Positions 42,773-53,065 of a stretch of 64,000 nucleotides of DNA are shown piece after piece. Position 1 is the stretch's first letter, and each line of letters starts with the position of its first letter. The stretch is from Streptomyces sp. HmicA12 (GTDB lineage: Bacteria > Actinomycetota > Actinomycetes > Streptomycetales > Streptomycetaceae), in the NCBI RefSeq assembly GCF_000373565.1, contig NZ_KB891797.1, positions 592,487 through 656,486 on the forward strand, written 5' to 3'. Under the pieces are notes generated by a model. That model was not told the DNA's origin, made no database searches, and was given only the letters and a program-made list of their open reading frames with translations. The translations under genes and the position numbers were made by a program.

Positions 42773-44113
42773 ATGAACAAGAACATCCGCCGTTCCATCG
42801 TCATAGCCGCCGGCGTCTCCGGTGCCTGGGCCCTCGGCTCCGCCGTGGCGAGCGCCGACGAGCTGCCCGCGCACTCGGTCTCCGTACCGGACGTGGCCGC
42901 CGACAGCGTCTCGGACACCGTTTCCGACACCGTCGGCGATGTGCGGGACACCGCGTCGCAGGTGACGCACGTCGCCCAGGCGACGGACAAGGCGGGCGAC
43001 ACCGTCAAGGACGCCAAGGCCCACGCCACGACCGAGACCCGGACCGCGACGAAGGCCGCGACCAAGGCCGCGACCAAGGCCGTGACCAAGACGGCCGCCG
43101 CGACGACGGCTGCCACCAAGGCCGACGCCGCCAAGACGACCGCCGCGCACCTGAGCGCCCCGGCCACGTCCGTCGACGGCGCCCAGGCCCGCCAGTACAT
43201 CGAGGGCGCGCACGCCGCGGCCGCCGACGCCGGAACCCAGGCGCAGGCCCGGACCCGGGCCCAGGCCGAGGACACCGTCGACTACCTCTTCGGCCCGCTC
43301 TCCGCCTTCGCGCCCGAGCTCCAGGAGCAGCTGCGCGACCAGGTGACCACCACCGAGCAGTTCGTCCAGGTGTACGCGGAGCACCCCGAGAACGTGCTCG
43401 GCCTCGTGGGCGGGCTCGAGGGGCAGCACGCCCAGCAGGCCACCGCGTACGCGCGGACCACCGCGACCGGCGCGGCCCCCGTCGTCGACGAGACGGCGAC
43501 GGCCGTCCTGCCGCCCGTCGCCGCGACCGCGGTGCACGGCGTGCTGCCGGTCGCGGGCCAGGCCGTCGGCGACGTGACGGTGCTCGCGGACGGCGCGGTC
43601 GTCGGCGATGTCGCGCCGTTCGCGACCACGCTCGTCGGTGACGACGTCGCACCCTTCGCCACCGGCGTCACCGGCCGGGTCCAGCCGCTGGCCGGCGGGG
43701 TCGTCGGCGAGGTGTCCCCGCTCGCGCAGGGGCTGGTCGGCGACGACGTGGCGCCGTTCGCGGGCGGCGTGGTCGGCGCCGTGCAGCCGCTCGTCGAGAC
43801 GGTCGCCGAGCACGTGCGGCCGGTCGTCGGCGGCGTCGCCACCAGCGCGCACGGCCTGACCCAGGGCGTCACCGGTGACGTGACCCCGTTCGCGTACGGA
43901 GTCGTCGGCGAGAACGTGGCGCCCTTCGCGCGCACCGTCGTCGGCGACGACGTGGCGCCGCTCGCCGCCGGGGCCACCGGCCAGGTCGCCCCGTTCGCCC
44001 AGGACCTGACCGGCACCGTCGCCGCAGACGCCCAGCCGCTCGCGGGCAACGCCGTCACCGGCGTCCAGGGCGTCACGGACTCCGTCGCTCCCAGCTACGT
44101 GACGGGCATCTGA
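42773..44113 (+). CDS. Secreted Val/Gly/Pro repeat protein, unknown
   Basis: 446 aa. Signal peptide MNKNIRRSIVIAAGVSGAWAL… cleaved near AVASA (about 28). Ala/Thr/Lys-rich helical repeats follow (about 75-125; TKAATKAATKAVTKTAA), then a central region, then from about 260 to the end a series of 13-15-residue repeats of type 'VVGDDVAPFAxGVxGxV'. Such repeats suggest an extended or β-solenoid-like surface polymer. AAGGAA lies upstream of ATG 42773. No LPXTG signal. A Thr/Pro-coding 9-bp repeat array starts straight after the stop codon. Confidence 0.7.
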   Translation: MNKNIRRSIVIAAGVSGAWALGSAVASADELPAHSVSVPDVAADSVSDTVSDTVGDVRDTASQVTHVAQATDKAGDTVKDAKAHATTETRTATKAATKAATKAVTKTAAATTAATKADAAKTTAAHLSAPATSVDGAQARQYIEGAHAAAADAGTQAQARTRAQAEDTVDYLFGPLSAFAPELQEQLRDQVTTTEQFVQVYAEHPENVLGLVGGLEGQHAQQATAYARTTATGAAPVVDETATAVLPPVAATAVHGVLPVAGQAVGDVTVLADGAVVGDVAPFATTLVGDDVAPFATGVTGRVQPLAGGVVGEVSPLAQGLVGDDVAPFAGGVVGAVQPLVETVAEHVRPVVGGVATSAHGLTQGVTGDVTPFAYGVVGENVAPFARTVVGDDVAPLAAGATGQVAPFAQDLTGTVAADAQPLAGNAVTGVQGVTDSVAPSYVTGI

Positions 44114-44124
44114 CCGACCGAACG

Positions 44125-44232
44125 AACAGCACCGACAGCACCGACAGCACCGACAGCACTGACAGCACTGACAGCACCGACAGCACCAACAGAACCAACA
44201 GAACCAACAGAACCAACAGAACCAACCGAACC
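44125..44232. repeat. 9-bp tandem repeats (GACAGCACC, then AACAGAACC)
   Basis: About eight units of GACAGCACC-type followed by four AACAGAACC units, beginning 12 bases after the stop of the secreted repeat protein. In the same frame they read (Pro-Thr-Ala)n then (Pro-Thr-Glu)n. Confidence 0.9.
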
Positions 44233-44411
44233 GACGGGATCGGCGGACCCGTCACCCCGAAAAGGGTGAACCAGAAGACCGACGCCGCACTGGACCCGGA
44301 CGGCCGAAAGCCATCGGCCGGGCCGGGTTCGCAGCCGGCGGACAGGCGGGCGCCCCGTGGGGACGGGACGCCCGTCGTGGGCCCGGGCCGGCACCACCGG
44401 GCCCTTCGGGT

Positions 44412-44445
44412 GGTCTCACCGTGCGTACCCCCGCACGGTGAGACC
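44412..44445 (+). terminator. Terminator upstream of sucCD
   Basis: GGTCTCACCGTGCG (44412-44425) and CGCACGGTGAGACC (44432-44445) form a perfect 14-bp stem with a 6-base loop, about 300 bases after the secreted protein gene. Of the rest of 44114-44715, 44446-44715 must contain the sucC promoter. The GATAACCT near 44558 is a possible -10; no gene is seen. Confidence 0.8.
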
Positions 44446-44715
44446 GCGAAGAAAGCCGCGACACCGAGAAAAACGGCCCGTGAGGGCCGACCGGGAACGC
44501 GCTCTGTGACAGGTATCACCGCTCAGGTGTGATCTGCGATTTAGAAGGCATCGCTGAGCGGCGATAACCTGCGAGACGGACATGCCGCGTACCCGGCCAC
44601 TGTGTACGCCTCGTACGCCTCCCTTGTGACAGCGGAGTCACGTTGCCCTTCGCGGCACGCCCACGCAGATAGACAGACCGCAGAGCGGCGAGATCACTGA
44701 TAGGGACGGACGCGC

Positions 44716-45894
44716 GTGGACCTGTTCGAGTACCAGGCGAGGGACCTCTTCGCCAAGCACGGTGTACCGGTGCTGGCCGGTGAAGTCATCGACACGCCTG
44801 AGGCGGCGCGCGAGGCCACCGAGAAGCTGGGCGGCAAGTCGGTCGTCAAGGCGCAGGTGAAGGTCGGCGGCCGCGGCAAGGCCGGCGGCGTGAAGCTGGC
44901 TGCCTCCACCGACGAGGCCGTCGAGCACGCGACCAACATTCTCGGGATGGACATCAAGGGCCACACGGTCCACAAGGTGATGATCGCCGAGACGGCTCCG
45001 GAGATCGTGGAGGAGTACTACGTCTCCTTCCTCCTGGACCGCACCAACCGCACTTTCCTCTCCATCGCCTCCGTCGAGGGCGGCATGGAGATCGAGGAGG
45101 TGGCGGCCACCCGTCCGGAGGCCGTCGCCAAGACGCCGATCGACGCCAACGAGGGCGTGACCCCCGAGGTCGCCCGCAAGATCGTCGCGGACGCCAAGTT
45201 CCCGGCCGAGGTCGCGGACCAGGTCGCCGAGATCCTCCAGACGCTGTGGAAGACCTTCGTCGCCGAGGACGCCCTCCTCGTCGAGGTCAACCCCCTCGCC
45301 AAGGTGAAGTCCGGCAAGGTCCTCGCCCTCGACGGCAAGGTGTCGCTGGACGAGAACGCCGAGTTCCGTCACGCGGACCACGAGGAGCTCCAGGACAAGG
45401 CGGCGGCCAACCCGCTCGAGGCCGCTGCCAAGGAGAAGGGCCTCAACTACGTCAAGCTCGACGGCGAGGTCGGCATCATCGGTAACGGTGCCGGTCTGGT
45501 CATGTCGACGCTGGACGTCGTCGCGTACGCCGGTGAGAACCACGGCGGCGTGAAGCCGGCCAACTTCCTCGACATCGGCGGTGGCGCCTCCGCCGCCGTC
45601 ATGGCGAACGGCCTGGAGATCATCCTCGGCGACCCGGACGTCAAGTCCGTGTTCGTCAACGTCTTCGGTGGCATCACCGCCTGCGACGAGGTCGCCAACG
45701 GCATCGTCCAGGCGCTGGCGCTCCTCGAGGAGAAGGGCGAGAAGGTCGAGAAGCCGCTCGTCGTCCGCCTCGACGGCAACAACGCCGAGCTGGGTCGCAA
45801 GATCCTCTCCGACGCCAACCACCCGCTGGTGCAGCGCGTGGACACCATGGACGGCGCGGCCGACAAGGCCGCCGAGCTCGCGGCCGCGAAGTAA
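44716..45894 (+). CDS. sucC: Succinyl-CoA synthetase, β subunit
   Basis: 392 aa, ATP-grasp subunit of the TCA enzyme that converts succinyl-CoA + ADP (or GDP) + Pi to succinate + ATP (or GTP). The N-terminal [19 protein letters not shown], nucleotide-binding [18 protein letters not shown] and C-terminal [19 protein letters not shown] are diagnostic. GTG start after AGGGACGG. It is followed by sucD after 21 bases; together they form the α2β2 or αβ enzyme. Confidence 0.98.
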   Translation: MDLFEYQARDLFAKHGVPVLAGEVIDTPEAAREATEKLGGKSVVKAQVKVGGRGKAGGVKLAASTDEAVEHATNILGMDIKGHTVHKVMIAETAPEIVEEYYVSFLLDRTNRTFLSIASVEGGMEIEEVAATRPEAVAKTPIDANEGVTPEVARKIVADAKFPAEVADQVAEILQTLWKTFVAEDALLVEVNPLAKVKSGKVLALDGKVSLDENAEFRHADHEELQDKAAANPLEAAAKEKGLNYVKLDGEVGIIGNGAGLVMSTLDVVAYAGENHGGVKPANFLDIGGGASAAVMANGLEIILGDPDVKSVFVNVFGGITACDEVANGIVQALALLEEKGEKVEKPLVVRLDGNNAELGRKILSDANHPLVQRVDTMDGAADKAAELAAAK

Positions 45895-45915
45895 GGGACG
45901 AGGGACAGAACAGCC

Positions 45916-46797
45916 ATGGCTATCTTCCTCAACAAGGACAGCAAGGTCATCGTCCAGGGCATGACCGGTGCCACGGGCATGAAGCACACCAAGCTCATGC
46001 TGGCCGACGGCACGAACATCGTCGGTGGCGTGAACCCGCGCAAGGCGGGCACGTCGGTCGACTTCGACGGCACGGACATCCCGGTCTTCGGCTCGGTCGC
46101 CGAGGCGATCGAGAAGACGGGCGCCAACGTGTCCGTCCTCTTCGTCCCGCCGGCCTTCTCCAAGGCCGCGGTCGTCGAGGCCATCGACGCCGAGATCCCC
46201 CTCGCCGTCGTGATCACCGAGGGCATCGCCGTCCACGACTCCGCCGCGTTCTACGCGTACGCGAAGTCCAAGGGCGACAAGACCCGCATCATCGGCCCGA
46301 ACTGCCCCGGTCTCATCACCCCGGGCCAGTCGAACGCCGGCATCATCCCGGGCGACATCACGAAGCCGGGCCGCATCGGCCTGGTCTCGAAGTCCGGCAC
46401 GCTGACGTACCAGATGATGTACGAGCTCCGTGACATCGGCTTCTCGTCGGCCGTCGGCATCGGTGGCGACCCGGTCATCGGCACCACGCACATCGACGCG
46501 CTCGCCGCGTTCGAGGCCGACCCCGAGACCGACCTCATCGTGATGATCGGCGAGATCGGCGGCGACGCCGAGGAGCGTGCGGCCGACTTCATCAAGGCCA
46601 ACGTCACCAAGCCGGTCGTCGGTTACGTCGCGGGCTTCACCGCCCCCGAGGGCAAGACCATGGGCCACGCCGGCGCCATCGTCTCCGGTTCGTCGGGCAC
46701 CGCCCAGGCGAAGAAGGAGGCCCTGGAGGCCGCGGGCGTCAAGGTCGGCAAGACCCCGACCGAGACCGCCAAGCTGGCGCGCGAGCTGCTTTCGTAG
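45916..46797 (+). CDS. sucD: Succinyl-CoA synthetase, α subunit
   Basis: 293 aa, CoA-binding and catalytic subunit. The Rossmann CoA site is [16 protein letters not shown]; the phosphorylated His251 lies in [30 protein letters not shown] is conserved. It works with the sucC product upstream in the same operon, which ends at a strong terminator 18 bases after the stop. Confidence 0.98.
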   Translation: MAIFLNKDSKVIVQGMTGATGMKHTKLMLADGTNIVGGVNPRKAGTSVDFDGTDIPVFGSVAEAIEKTGANVSVLFVPPAFSKAAVVEAIDAEIPLAVVITEGIAVHDSAAFYAYAKSKGDKTRIIGPNCPGLITPGQSNAGIIPGDITKPGRIGLVSKSGTLTYQMMYELRDIGFSSAVGIGGDPVIGTTHIDALAAFEADPETDLIVMIGEIGGDAEERAADFIKANVTKPVVGYVAGFTAPEGKTMGHAGAIVSGSSGTAQAKKEALEAAGVKVGKTPTETAKLARELLS

Positions 46798-46814
46798 TTC
46801 GTCCCACGCTGCTG

Positions 46815-46850
46815 AAGAGGGCCCGCACCGAGCACGGTGCGGGCCCTCTT
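46815..46850. terminator. Terminator after sucCD
   Basis: AAGAGGGCCCGCACC (46815-46829) and GGTGCGGGCCCTCTT (46836-46850), a perfect 15-bp stem with a 6-base loop between convergent sucD and the XRE/sigma-like gene; it serves both. Confidence 0.93.
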
Positions 46851-46861
46851 CGGTGCTCGCG

Positions 46862-48058
46862 TCACTCCGCGACCGGTGCCAGCCGCTCCGGTCCGCCGCT
46901 CAACCGCTCCCGCAGCTCCCTGCGCAGCTGCAGGTCGTGCTCCGTCAGATGCGCGGGCCCGGTCAGCGGAGGGACGCCGCTGATGGGCGACCCGGGCGCG
47001 GGCGTCGGCTCGTAGTGGGTGGGCGCCACCCGTACGGTCAGCGCCGTCACGCCGACGATCAGGGCGGTGACGGCGATCGCGGTCCGGGTCCAGAAGCGGA
47101 TGCGCTTCTCGCCGACGTTGCGCACGAGCGTGGACTTCGGGGCGTCCAGCTTCTCGGCGCTCGCGAGCTCGGTGAGGCGCCGGTGCAGCTGCTCGGGCAC
47201 CGCCAGGTCGGGCAGCTCTTCGGCGACGGCCGCGCGCGCGTGCAGGATGCGGTTGGCGGCGGCCGGGGTGCTGGCCTCCGTCTCGGCCGCGGTCTCCGGC
47301 AGATCGAGGCCCACGCCGTCGTAGAGCAGCAGCGTGCGCCGGTAGGCGGGCGGCAGGCTCTGCAGGACGTCCATCAGCTTGCGGTCGTCCGCGTCGGCGG
47401 GCGGCGCGTCCGGCTCCCGGTGGCTGGGCCGCAGCCGGTGCCAGGGCGACATCGCGTACTCGTACGCGGCCGCGCGCACCCAGCCCGCCGGGTCCGGGTC
47501 GACCGCGACCTCCGGCCACCGCTGCCAGGCCAGCTGGAAGGCGCGCTCCACGGACTCGCGGGCGAGCGTGCGGCGACCGGTGAGCAGGTAGGTCTGGCGG
47601 ACGAGGTGCGGGGCGCAGTGCGTGTACAGGGCGTCGAAGGCCTGCGCCGGGGTCAGTGCCCGGTCCTGGTCCTCCGGGTCCTGGTCGTGATCCTGGTCCT
47701 GGCCGTCCCTGGGTTCGGGCTTCTCCAGTACGGCCACGGCCGCGGGCCGCTCCTTCTTCGGCGGCTCTTTCGCGGCGCTCCGGGCGGCGCCCTTCGGGGC
47801 GCTCTTCGCCAGGTCCACCGCGGGCTGCTCGCCGGTGGGCTCCGGTTTCGGCAGCTCCGCCCTCAGCTCGGCGAGGAGCCGGGCGTACACCTCCCGCTTA
47901 CGGCCTCTCGGGGCCGTGCGGCCGGTCTCCCAGGAGCGGACCGTTTCGCGTGTCACGCCGACGCGATCGGCGATCTGGGTCTGTGTCAACGACCTCGCCA
48001 CGCGGAGCCTGCGGCGCTCGGTGGGCGTCGGCAGCGGTGTCGCAGGGCTCTGCGTCAT
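46862..48058 (-). CDS. Membrane-tethered XRE/sigma-70-like fusion regulator
   Basis: 398 aa. The N-terminal XRE helix-turn-helix ([29 protein letters not shown], about 15-50) is followed by a Pro/Lys-rich charged linker. Next is an ECF-like unit: a region-2-like helix set ([40 protein letters not shown]) and a region-4-like [32 protein letters not shown] with second DNA-binding helix. A membrane helix ([21 protein letters not shown]) and short external tail end it. ATG 48058 follows GGAG at 7 bases. Likely a transcription regulator held at the membrane; targets unknown, possibly itself and the divergent DUF6350 gene. Confidence 0.75.
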   Translation of the reverse strand: MTQSPATPLPTPTERRRLRVARSLTQTQIADRVGVTRETVRSWETGRTAPRGRKREVYARLLAELRAELPKPEPTGEQPAVDLAKSAPKGAARSAAKEPPKKERPAAVAVLEKPEPRDGQDQDHDQDPEDQDRALTPAQAFDALYTHCAPHLVRQTYLLTGRRTLARESVERAFQLAWQRWPEVAVDPDPAGWVRAAAYEYAMSPWHRLRPSHREPDAPPADADDRKLMDVLQSLPPAYRRTLLLYDGVGLDLPETAAETEASTPAAANRILHARAAVAEELPDLAVPEQLHRRLTELASAEKLDAPKSTLVRNVGEKRIRFWTRTAIAVTALIVGVTALTVRVAPTHYEPTPAPGSPISGVPPLTGPAHLTEHDLQLRRELRERLSGGPERLAPVAE

Positions 48059-48076
48059 GGGGAACTCCACACACCC

Positions 48077-48088
48077 TTTCGCGCGAAA
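48077..48088. promoter_or_regulatory. Palindrome TTTCGCGCGAAA, candidate operator
   Basis: A perfect 12-base palindrome 19 bases upstream of the XRE/sigma-like gene in an unusually A/T-rich stretch (48077-48115), shared by the divergent DUF6350 gene. Confidence 0.5.
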
Positions 48089-48171
48089 AAGTACATAAAC
48101 GTATCTTGAGCGACACATCCGTAGTTCGCCTGTTACGCAGGGAAAGCGCGTGTCGTTGGGAGCATGGTCCG

Positions 48172-49623
48172 GTGACCCAAATGACCGGCCGTGGACTGTC
48201 GTTGCCCCTGCTCCTCACCCGGGCGCGGGAACGGGCGCCGGGGCCCGCCGCCGGGGTGTTCGGTGGGGCCCTCGCGGCGGGGCTCGGGCTCGGGGCCTGC
48301 GCCGTCCTGGTGATGGTGCTGTGGATCAGCTCGCCCTACCCCGACAGCGGCCCCGGCGCCGCGCTGCACACCGCCGCCGCGCTGTGGCTGCTCGCGCACG
48401 GCGCCGAGCTCGTCCGCACGGACACGCTGTCGGGGGTGCCGGCCCCCATGGGGCTCACACCCCTGCTGCTGCTCGCGCTGCCGGTGTGGCTGGTCCACCG
48501 GGCGGCGCGGGACGCCACCGAGGACACCGAGGGGGCGGAGGCGGCCGGCGTCTGGGGCGGGGCGGTGGCCGGGTATCTGCTGGTGGGGGCCGCGGCGGCG
48601 TACTACGCCGCGGGCGGCGAGATGCGGCCCTCCTGGGTGAGCTGCGGGGTGCATCTGGCCCTGGTCGCGGCGGTGGCGGCCGCGACCGGCGTGTGGACGG
48701 CGCACGGGCGGCCGCGCGGGCCGCTGCCGGGCGGGCTGCGGCGGTGCGCGGACGTGCTGCCTCAGACGTTCCTACGAGAAGTGCTGCCGGTCGCCGCGCG
48801 GGCGGCGGCCGCCGGGCTCCTGGTCCTGGTGGCCGGGGGCGCGCTGGTGGTGGCCGCGGGGCTGGTGTGGCACGGCGGGGACGTACGGGAGTCGTTCCTC
48901 CGGCTGACGGGGGCGTGGTCGGGCCGGTTCGCGGTGCTGCTGCTCTGCGTCGCCCTGGTGCCGAACGCCGTGATCTGGGGCGCCGCGTACGCGCTCGGTC
49001 CCGGTGTCGTGCTCGGGGCGGGCCAGACGGTGGGGCCGCTCGGCAGCTCGGGCGGTGCTCTGCTGCCCGCGTTCCCGCTGCTGGCGGCGGTGCCGGAGGC
49101 GGGGCCCGGGACGCCGTTCACCTGGGCCGTGGCGGCGGTGCCCGTGGTGGCGGCGGCGACCGTGGCGTGGTTCGTGGTGGGCGCGGAGTCGCAGACGCGC
49201 GGCCGGGTCGCGTACGGGGTGCTGACGGCGGCCGGCCTGTGCGGTGCGGCGATGGCGTGTCTTGCGGTCGTCTCCGGCGGGGCGCTCGGTGTCGCGGCGC
49301 TCTCCGCGTTCGGGCCGGCGGGGTGGCTGACCGGGGTGGCCGCGGTGGTCTGGATCGTGGGGGCCGGGCTGCCGATGGCGCTGACGGTGCGGTGGTGGCG
49401 GGGGCGTGAGCCGGTGCTCCGGGGCCGGGTGTCGGAGTGGGCGTCGTCCGTGGTGGCGGCCCGGCGCCGGGGGAGTACGGCGCCGGCGCCCGAGCCCGTC
49501 CGGGAGGACCCGGCGGCTTTCGAGCCGTACGACTTCTTCGACGAGACGTCCCGGGACGAACGCTGGGCCCTCCTGAAGCAACTCTCCACGGACCCGAAAC
49601 CGGAGACCCCCGACCGGGACTGA
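48172..49623 (+). CDS. DUF6350-type multi-pass membrane protein
   Basis: 483 aa with about ten hydrophobic helices (e.g. [62 protein letters not shown]) and a charged C-terminal tail (DEFSR-like [18 protein letters not shown]). It matches a conserved actinobacterial membrane protein of unknown function usually found between sucD and purN. GTG 48172 has GGGAG at 9 bases; ATG 48181 is the alternative. An upstream extension of the frame lies antisense to the XRE gene and is not real. Confidence 0.8.
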   Translation: MTQMTGRGLSLPLLLTRARERAPGPAAGVFGGALAAGLGLGACAVLVMVLWISSPYPDSGPGAALHTAAALWLLAHGAELVRTDTLSGVPAPMGLTPLLLLALPVWLVHRAARDATEDTEGAEAAGVWGGAVAGYLLVGAAAAYYAAGGEMRPSWVSCGVHLALVAAVAAATGVWTAHGRPRGPLPGGLRRCADVLPQTFLREVLPVAARAAAAGLLVLVAGGALVVAAGLVWHGGDVRESFLRLTGAWSGRFAVLLLCVALVPNAVIWGAAYALGPGVVLGAGQTVGPLGSSGGALLPAFPLLAAVPEAGPGTPFTWAVAAVPVVAAATVAWFVVGAESQTRGRVAYGVLTAAGLCGAAMACLAVVSGGALGVAALSAFGPAGWLTGVAAVVWIVGAGLPMALTVRWWRGREPVLRGRVSEWASSVVAARRRGSTAPAPEPVREDPAAFEPYDFFDETSRDERWALLKQLSTDPKPETPDRD

Positions 49624-49646
49624 GCCCCGTAAGGGCGCGGCCCCGT

Positions 49647-49675
49647 CAGGGGCGCGGGGAACTGCGCGCTCAGCC
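49647..49675 (+). repeat. Dispersed GGGGCGCGGGGAACTGCGCG element
   Basis: Direct copy (CAGGGGCGCGGGGAACTGCG…CTCAGCC) between the convergent DUF6350 and small membrane protein genes. Confidence 0.8.
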
Positions 49676-49753
49676 CCACCGGGCGATCACCCGCGAACGG
49701 CGCCGTACCGGCCGCCCGCTGAAGCGCTCACCCCGCGCCGGGGTGCCGCGGGA

Positions 49754-50521
49754 CTACTTGGTGCCCAGGAGCGGCCTGAGTTCCTTCGGGAGGAGGGTCT
49801 CGCAGGACTGCTCCGCCGCGTTCGTCAGGGCGTCCGCGCGGCACTCGTAGTAGTCGCTGTAGACCAGCTTCGCCGTGAACATCGCCGCCACCATCCCCAG
49901 CGCGAGCACGCCCGTGACCAGGCCGCTGATCGCCGCGGTCGTCTGCGGGCGGCCGACCGGCTCGGGGGTCGCGGGCGCCGGGGCGTCCGGGTTCGGTGTG
50001 CGGGGCTTGGCGCGCAGGGCGCTGACGGCCCAGTACAGGGCGAGCGCGCCGAGCAGCAGTGCCACGTACGGCCAGCTGAACAGGGCGAAGAAGAAACCCC
50101 ACATGCCGGAGAGCAGGGCGTAGCGCGCGCGGCGCTGGGCCGGGTCGGTCGGGTCCCAGCGCATGCCGCCGGGGCCGGGGCCGCCCTGGCCCTCGGGTCC
50201 ACCCTGGCCGGGCCCGACGCCGGGGCGCTCGCCGAAGCGGCCGCCCGGGGCGCGGCCCGGCTGGCGGTCGCTCCACTGATTGCCCCAGGGGGCGTCGCCC
50301 GAGGGCTCCTCGGAGGAACCCTCCGGACGGCGCGGCTGCCACGGGCGGTCCGGCGCGTCCTCGGGCGGCGGCGCGAACGGGTTGTCGGCCTTGGGTTCGG
50401 TCGTCTCCCCGGACGGGGATTCCTTGGAAGGAGATTCCTGGGAGGGCGGCGGCGTGGGGCGGCCTTCGCGGAGCAGGACGGCGCCGACGGGCAGCGTGTG
50501 GCGAAGGCTTCGGTCCGGCAT
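49754..50521 (-). CDS. Membrane protein with Pro/Gly-rich N-terminus
   Basis: 255 aa. Residues 1-130 are disordered, rich in Pro, Glu, Gly and Gln ([35 protein letters not shown]). Then come helices near [27 protein letters not shown] and [26 protein letters not shown] short external tail has two Cys ([22 protein letters not shown]), possibly a disulfide. ATG 50521 with a GGGGAAG purine run 10 bases upstream. No family known to me. Divergent from purN. Confidence 0.65.
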   Translation of the reverse strand: MPDRSLRHTLPVGAVLLREGRPTPPPSQESPSKESPSGETTEPKADNPFAPPPEDAPDRPWQPRRPEGSSEEPSGDAPWGNQWSDRQPGRAPGGRFGERPGVGPGQGGPEGQGGPGPGGMRWDPTDPAQRRARYALLSGMWGFFFALFSWPYVALLLGALALYWAVSALRAKPRTPNPDAPAPATPEPVGRPQTTAAISGLVTGVLALGMVAAMFTAKLVYSDYYECRADALTNAAEQSCETLLPKELRPLLGTK

Positions 50522-50679
50522 CAGGTGTGCGTCTTCCCCTAGGTCGATGGCCAGGTTCGTTCTCGGTGGCTTGGTTCGTTCTTTACGTCAACGTCCCATG
50601 GCCGCTCAGCGTTCCGCCGCTGACGCTACCCGCCTCCTGATCCCCCGTCCCGAGGGGGCCGCCGGGCGTGCCGGTATCG

Positions 50680-50707
50680 TTGCTGGCGGTCGGCCGCTTC
50701 GTAGGGT
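50680..50707 (+). promoter_or_regulatory. Candidate promoter of purNH
   Basis: TTGCTG (50680-50685), 16 bases, TAGGGT (50702-50707), about 100 bases before purN. The leader shows a small TTCCCCGTATCGGGGA stem and duplicated ACATGCA; I looked for a ZTP riboswitch and found none. Confidence 0.4.
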
Positions 50708-50808
50708 TCCCCGTATCGGGGACGGCGAAGCCTTTGTACGACCGCACAAAGACATGCAGGACATGCAAGCCGCGCAAGACGCACAGCTCTCCCAGAAAGG
50801 CCCCCGCC

Positions 50809-51429
50809 GTGGCCAAGGCCAAGCGCCTCGTCGTGCTGGTCTCCGGATCAGGTACGAATCTGCAGGCACTGCTCGACACCATCGAGGAGCGGGGAGCGCA
50901 GGCCTACGGCGCCGAGATCGTCGCCGTCGGGGCCGACCGCGACGGCATCGCGGGCCTGGAGCGCGCCGAGCGTGCGGGCCTGCCCACCTTCGTGTGCCGC
51001 GTGAAGGACCACGCCGCGCGCGAGGACTGGGACCGGGCGCTGGCCGAGGCGACCGCCGCGTACGAGCCGGACCTGGTGGTCTCCGCGGGCTTCATGAAGA
51101 TCGTGGGCAAGGAGTTCCTGGCCCACTTCGGCGGGCGGTTCGTGAACACGCACCCGGCCCTGCTGCCCAGCTTTCCCGGTGCGCACGGCGTGCGCGACGC
51201 TCTCGCGTACGGCGCCAAGGTCACCGGATGCACCGTCCACTTCGTCGACGACGGCGTCGACACCGGCCCGATCATCGCTCAGGGCGTGGTCGAGATCCGT
51301 GATGAGGACGACGAGGGCGCTCTGCACGAGCGCATCAAGGAAGTCGAGCGCACGCTGCTCGTCGATGTCGTGGGGCGTCTGGCCCGTAACGGCTTCAGCA
51401 TTGAGGGACGAAAGGTAGTCATCCCGTGA
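50809..51429 (+). CDS. purN: Phosphoribosylglycinamide formyltransferase
   Basis: 206 aa. It transfers the formyl group of 10-formyltetrahydrofolate to GAR in purine synthesis. [17 protein letters not shown] binds the substrate phosphate; [16 protein letters not shown] contains the catalytic Asn/His; the later catalytic Asp is in [13 protein letters not shown] 50809 follows AAAGG at 8 bases and begins the family-conserved region; 47 upstream in-frame codons are not purN-like. Overlaps purH by GTGA. Confidence 0.96.
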   Translation: MAKAKRLVVLVSGSGTNLQALLDTIEERGAQAYGAEIVAVGADRDGIAGLERAERAGLPTFVCRVKDHAAREDWDRALAEATAAYEPDLVVSAGFMKIVGKEFLAHFGGRFVNTHPALLPSFPGAHGVRDALAYGAKVTGCTVHFVDDGVDTGPIIAQGVVEIRDEDDEGALHERIKEVERTLLVDVVGRLARNGFSIEGRKVVIP

Positions 51430-53000
51430 CCGCGGAAAACACCGCCGGAAGCAACAAGCGGCCCATTCGCCGGGCGCTGGTCAGCGTCTACGACAAGACC
51501 GGTCTGGAGGAGCTGGCGCGCGGGCTCCACGAGGCGGGCGTCGAGCTCGTGTCGACGGGCTCCACCGCCGGGAAGATCGCCTCCGCCGGGGTGCCGGTCA
51601 CCAAGGTCGAGGAGCTCACCGGGTTCCCGGAGTGCCTCGACGGGCGGGTGAAGACCCTGCACCCGAAGGTGCACGCGGGCATCCTCGCCGACCTGCGTCT
51701 GGAGGACCACCAGAAGCAGCTGCGGGACCTCGGCGTCGCGCCGTTCGACCTCGTGATCGTGAACCTGTACCCGTTCAAGGAGACCGTCGCCTCCGGCGCG
51801 ACCCCCGACGAGTGCGTGGAGCAGATCGACATCGGCGGCCCCTCCATGGTGCGCGCCGCCGCCAAGAACCACCCTTCGGTCTCGGTGGTCGTGAACCCGG
51901 CCGCGTACGCGGACGTGCTGAAGGCCGTCGTGGACGGCGGGTTCGACCTGACCGCCCGTAAGCGCCTGGCCGCCGAGGCGTTCCAGCACACCGCCTCGTA
52001 CGACGTGGCCGTGGCCTCCTGGTTCGCCGCCGACTACGCGGCCGCCGACGACAGCGGTCACCCCGACTTCCTCGGTGCCACGTACGAGCGCAAGAACGTC
52101 CTGCGCTACGGCGAGAACCCGCACCAGGGCGCCGCCCTCTACGTCGACGGCACCGGCGGTCTGGCCGAGGCGGAGCAGCTGCACGGCAAGGAGATGTCGT
52201 ACAACAACTTCACGGACACGGACGCCGCGCGCCGTGCCGCGTACGACCACGACGACCCGTGCGTCGCGATCATCAAGCACGCGAACCCGTGCGGTATCGC
52301 CGTCGCCTCGGATGTCGCCACGGCCCACCGCAAGGCGCACGCCTGTGACCCGGTCTCCGCGTACGGCGGTGTCATCGCGGTGAACCGTCCGGTCACCAAG
52401 GAGATGGCGGAGCAGGTCGCCGACATCTTCACCGAGGTCATCGTCGCGCCGGACTACGAGGACGGCGCCCTCGAAGCCCTCACCAAGAAGAAGAACATCC
52501 GCGTGCTGCGCGCCCCGAACGGGCCGTCCGCGCGCGTGGAGACGAAGCAGATCGACGGCGGCGCCCTCCTCCAGGTCACCGACCGTCTCCAGGCCGACGG
52601 CGACAACCCGGCGACCTGGACCCTCGCCACCGGCGACGCCCTCTCCCAGGGCGAGTTGGACGAGCTGGCGTTCGCCTGGAAGGCGTGCCGCGCGGTCAAG
52701 TCCAACGCCATCCTGCTCGCCAAGGACGGCGCCTCGGTCGGCGTCGGCATGGGCCAGGTCAACCGCGTCGACTCCTGCAAGCTCGCCGTCGAGCGGGCCG
52801 GTGAGGAGCGGGCACGGGGTTCGTTCGCCGCGTCGGACGCGTTCTTCCCGTTCCCCGACGGGCCGCAGATCCTGATCGACGCCGGCGTGCGGGCGATCGT
52901 GCAGCCGGGCGGCTCGATCCGTGACGAGCAGGTCGTCGAGGCCGCCAAGAAGGCGGGCGTGACGATGTACTTCACCGGGACGCGGCACTTCTTCCACTGA
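51426..53000 (+). CDS. purH: Bifunctional AICAR transformylase/IMP cyclohydrolase
   Basis: 524 aa. Performs the last two steps to IMP. The N-terminal cyclohydrolase (MGS-like) domain has [20 protein letters not shown] and STGSTA. The C-terminal transformylase contains [37 protein letters not shown] (catalytic Lys-His) and the terminal [11 protein letters not shown] start overlapping the purN stop by four bases, so it is translationally coupled. Confidence 0.98.
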   Translation: MTAENTAGSNKRPIRRALVSVYDKTGLEELARGLHEAGVELVSTGSTAGKIASAGVPVTKVEELTGFPECLDGRVKTLHPKVHAGILADLRLEDHQKQLRDLGVAPFDLVIVNLYPFKETVASGATPDECVEQIDIGGPSMVRAAAKNHPSVSVVVNPAAYADVLKAVVDGGFDLTARKRLAAEAFQHTASYDVAVASWFAADYAAADDSGHPDFLGATYERKNVLRYGENPHQGAALYVDGTGGLAEAEQLHGKEMSYNNFTDTDAARRAAYDHDDPCVAIIKHANPCGIAVASDVATAHRKAHACDPVSAYGGVIAVNRPVTKEMAEQVADIFTEVIVAPDYEDGALEALTKKKNIRVLRAPNGPSARVETKQIDGGALLQVTDRLQADGDNPATWTLATGDALSQGELDELAFAWKACRAVKSNAILLAKDGASVGVGMGQVNRVDSCKLAVERAGEERARGSFAASDAFFPFPDGPQILIDAGVRAIVQPGGSIRDEQVVEAAKKAGVTMYFTGTRHFFH

Positions 53001-53019
53001 CCCCGGACGGCACAACGGG

Positions 53020-53054
53020 CGAGGGCCCGCCGGTCAATGACCGGCGGGCCCTCG
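53020..53054. terminator. Terminator after purH
   Basis: CGAGGGCCCGCCGG (53020-53033) pairs with CCGGCGGGCCCTCG (53041-53054), loop TCAATGA, between convergent purH and the RDD gene. Confidence 0.9.
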
Positions 53055-53065
53055 CTGCGTGCGGG

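Noticed and set aside
44266..44532. 88-codon plus-strand frame between the secreted repeat protein and sucC
   Set aside because: No ribosome site or family; it spans a strong terminator hairpin at 44412-44445, so it is treated as noncoding.
50560..50808. ZTP (pfl) riboswitch upstream of purN-purH
   Set aside because: No CCGCCUGGGC-type pseudoknot block or its 5' partner could be found.
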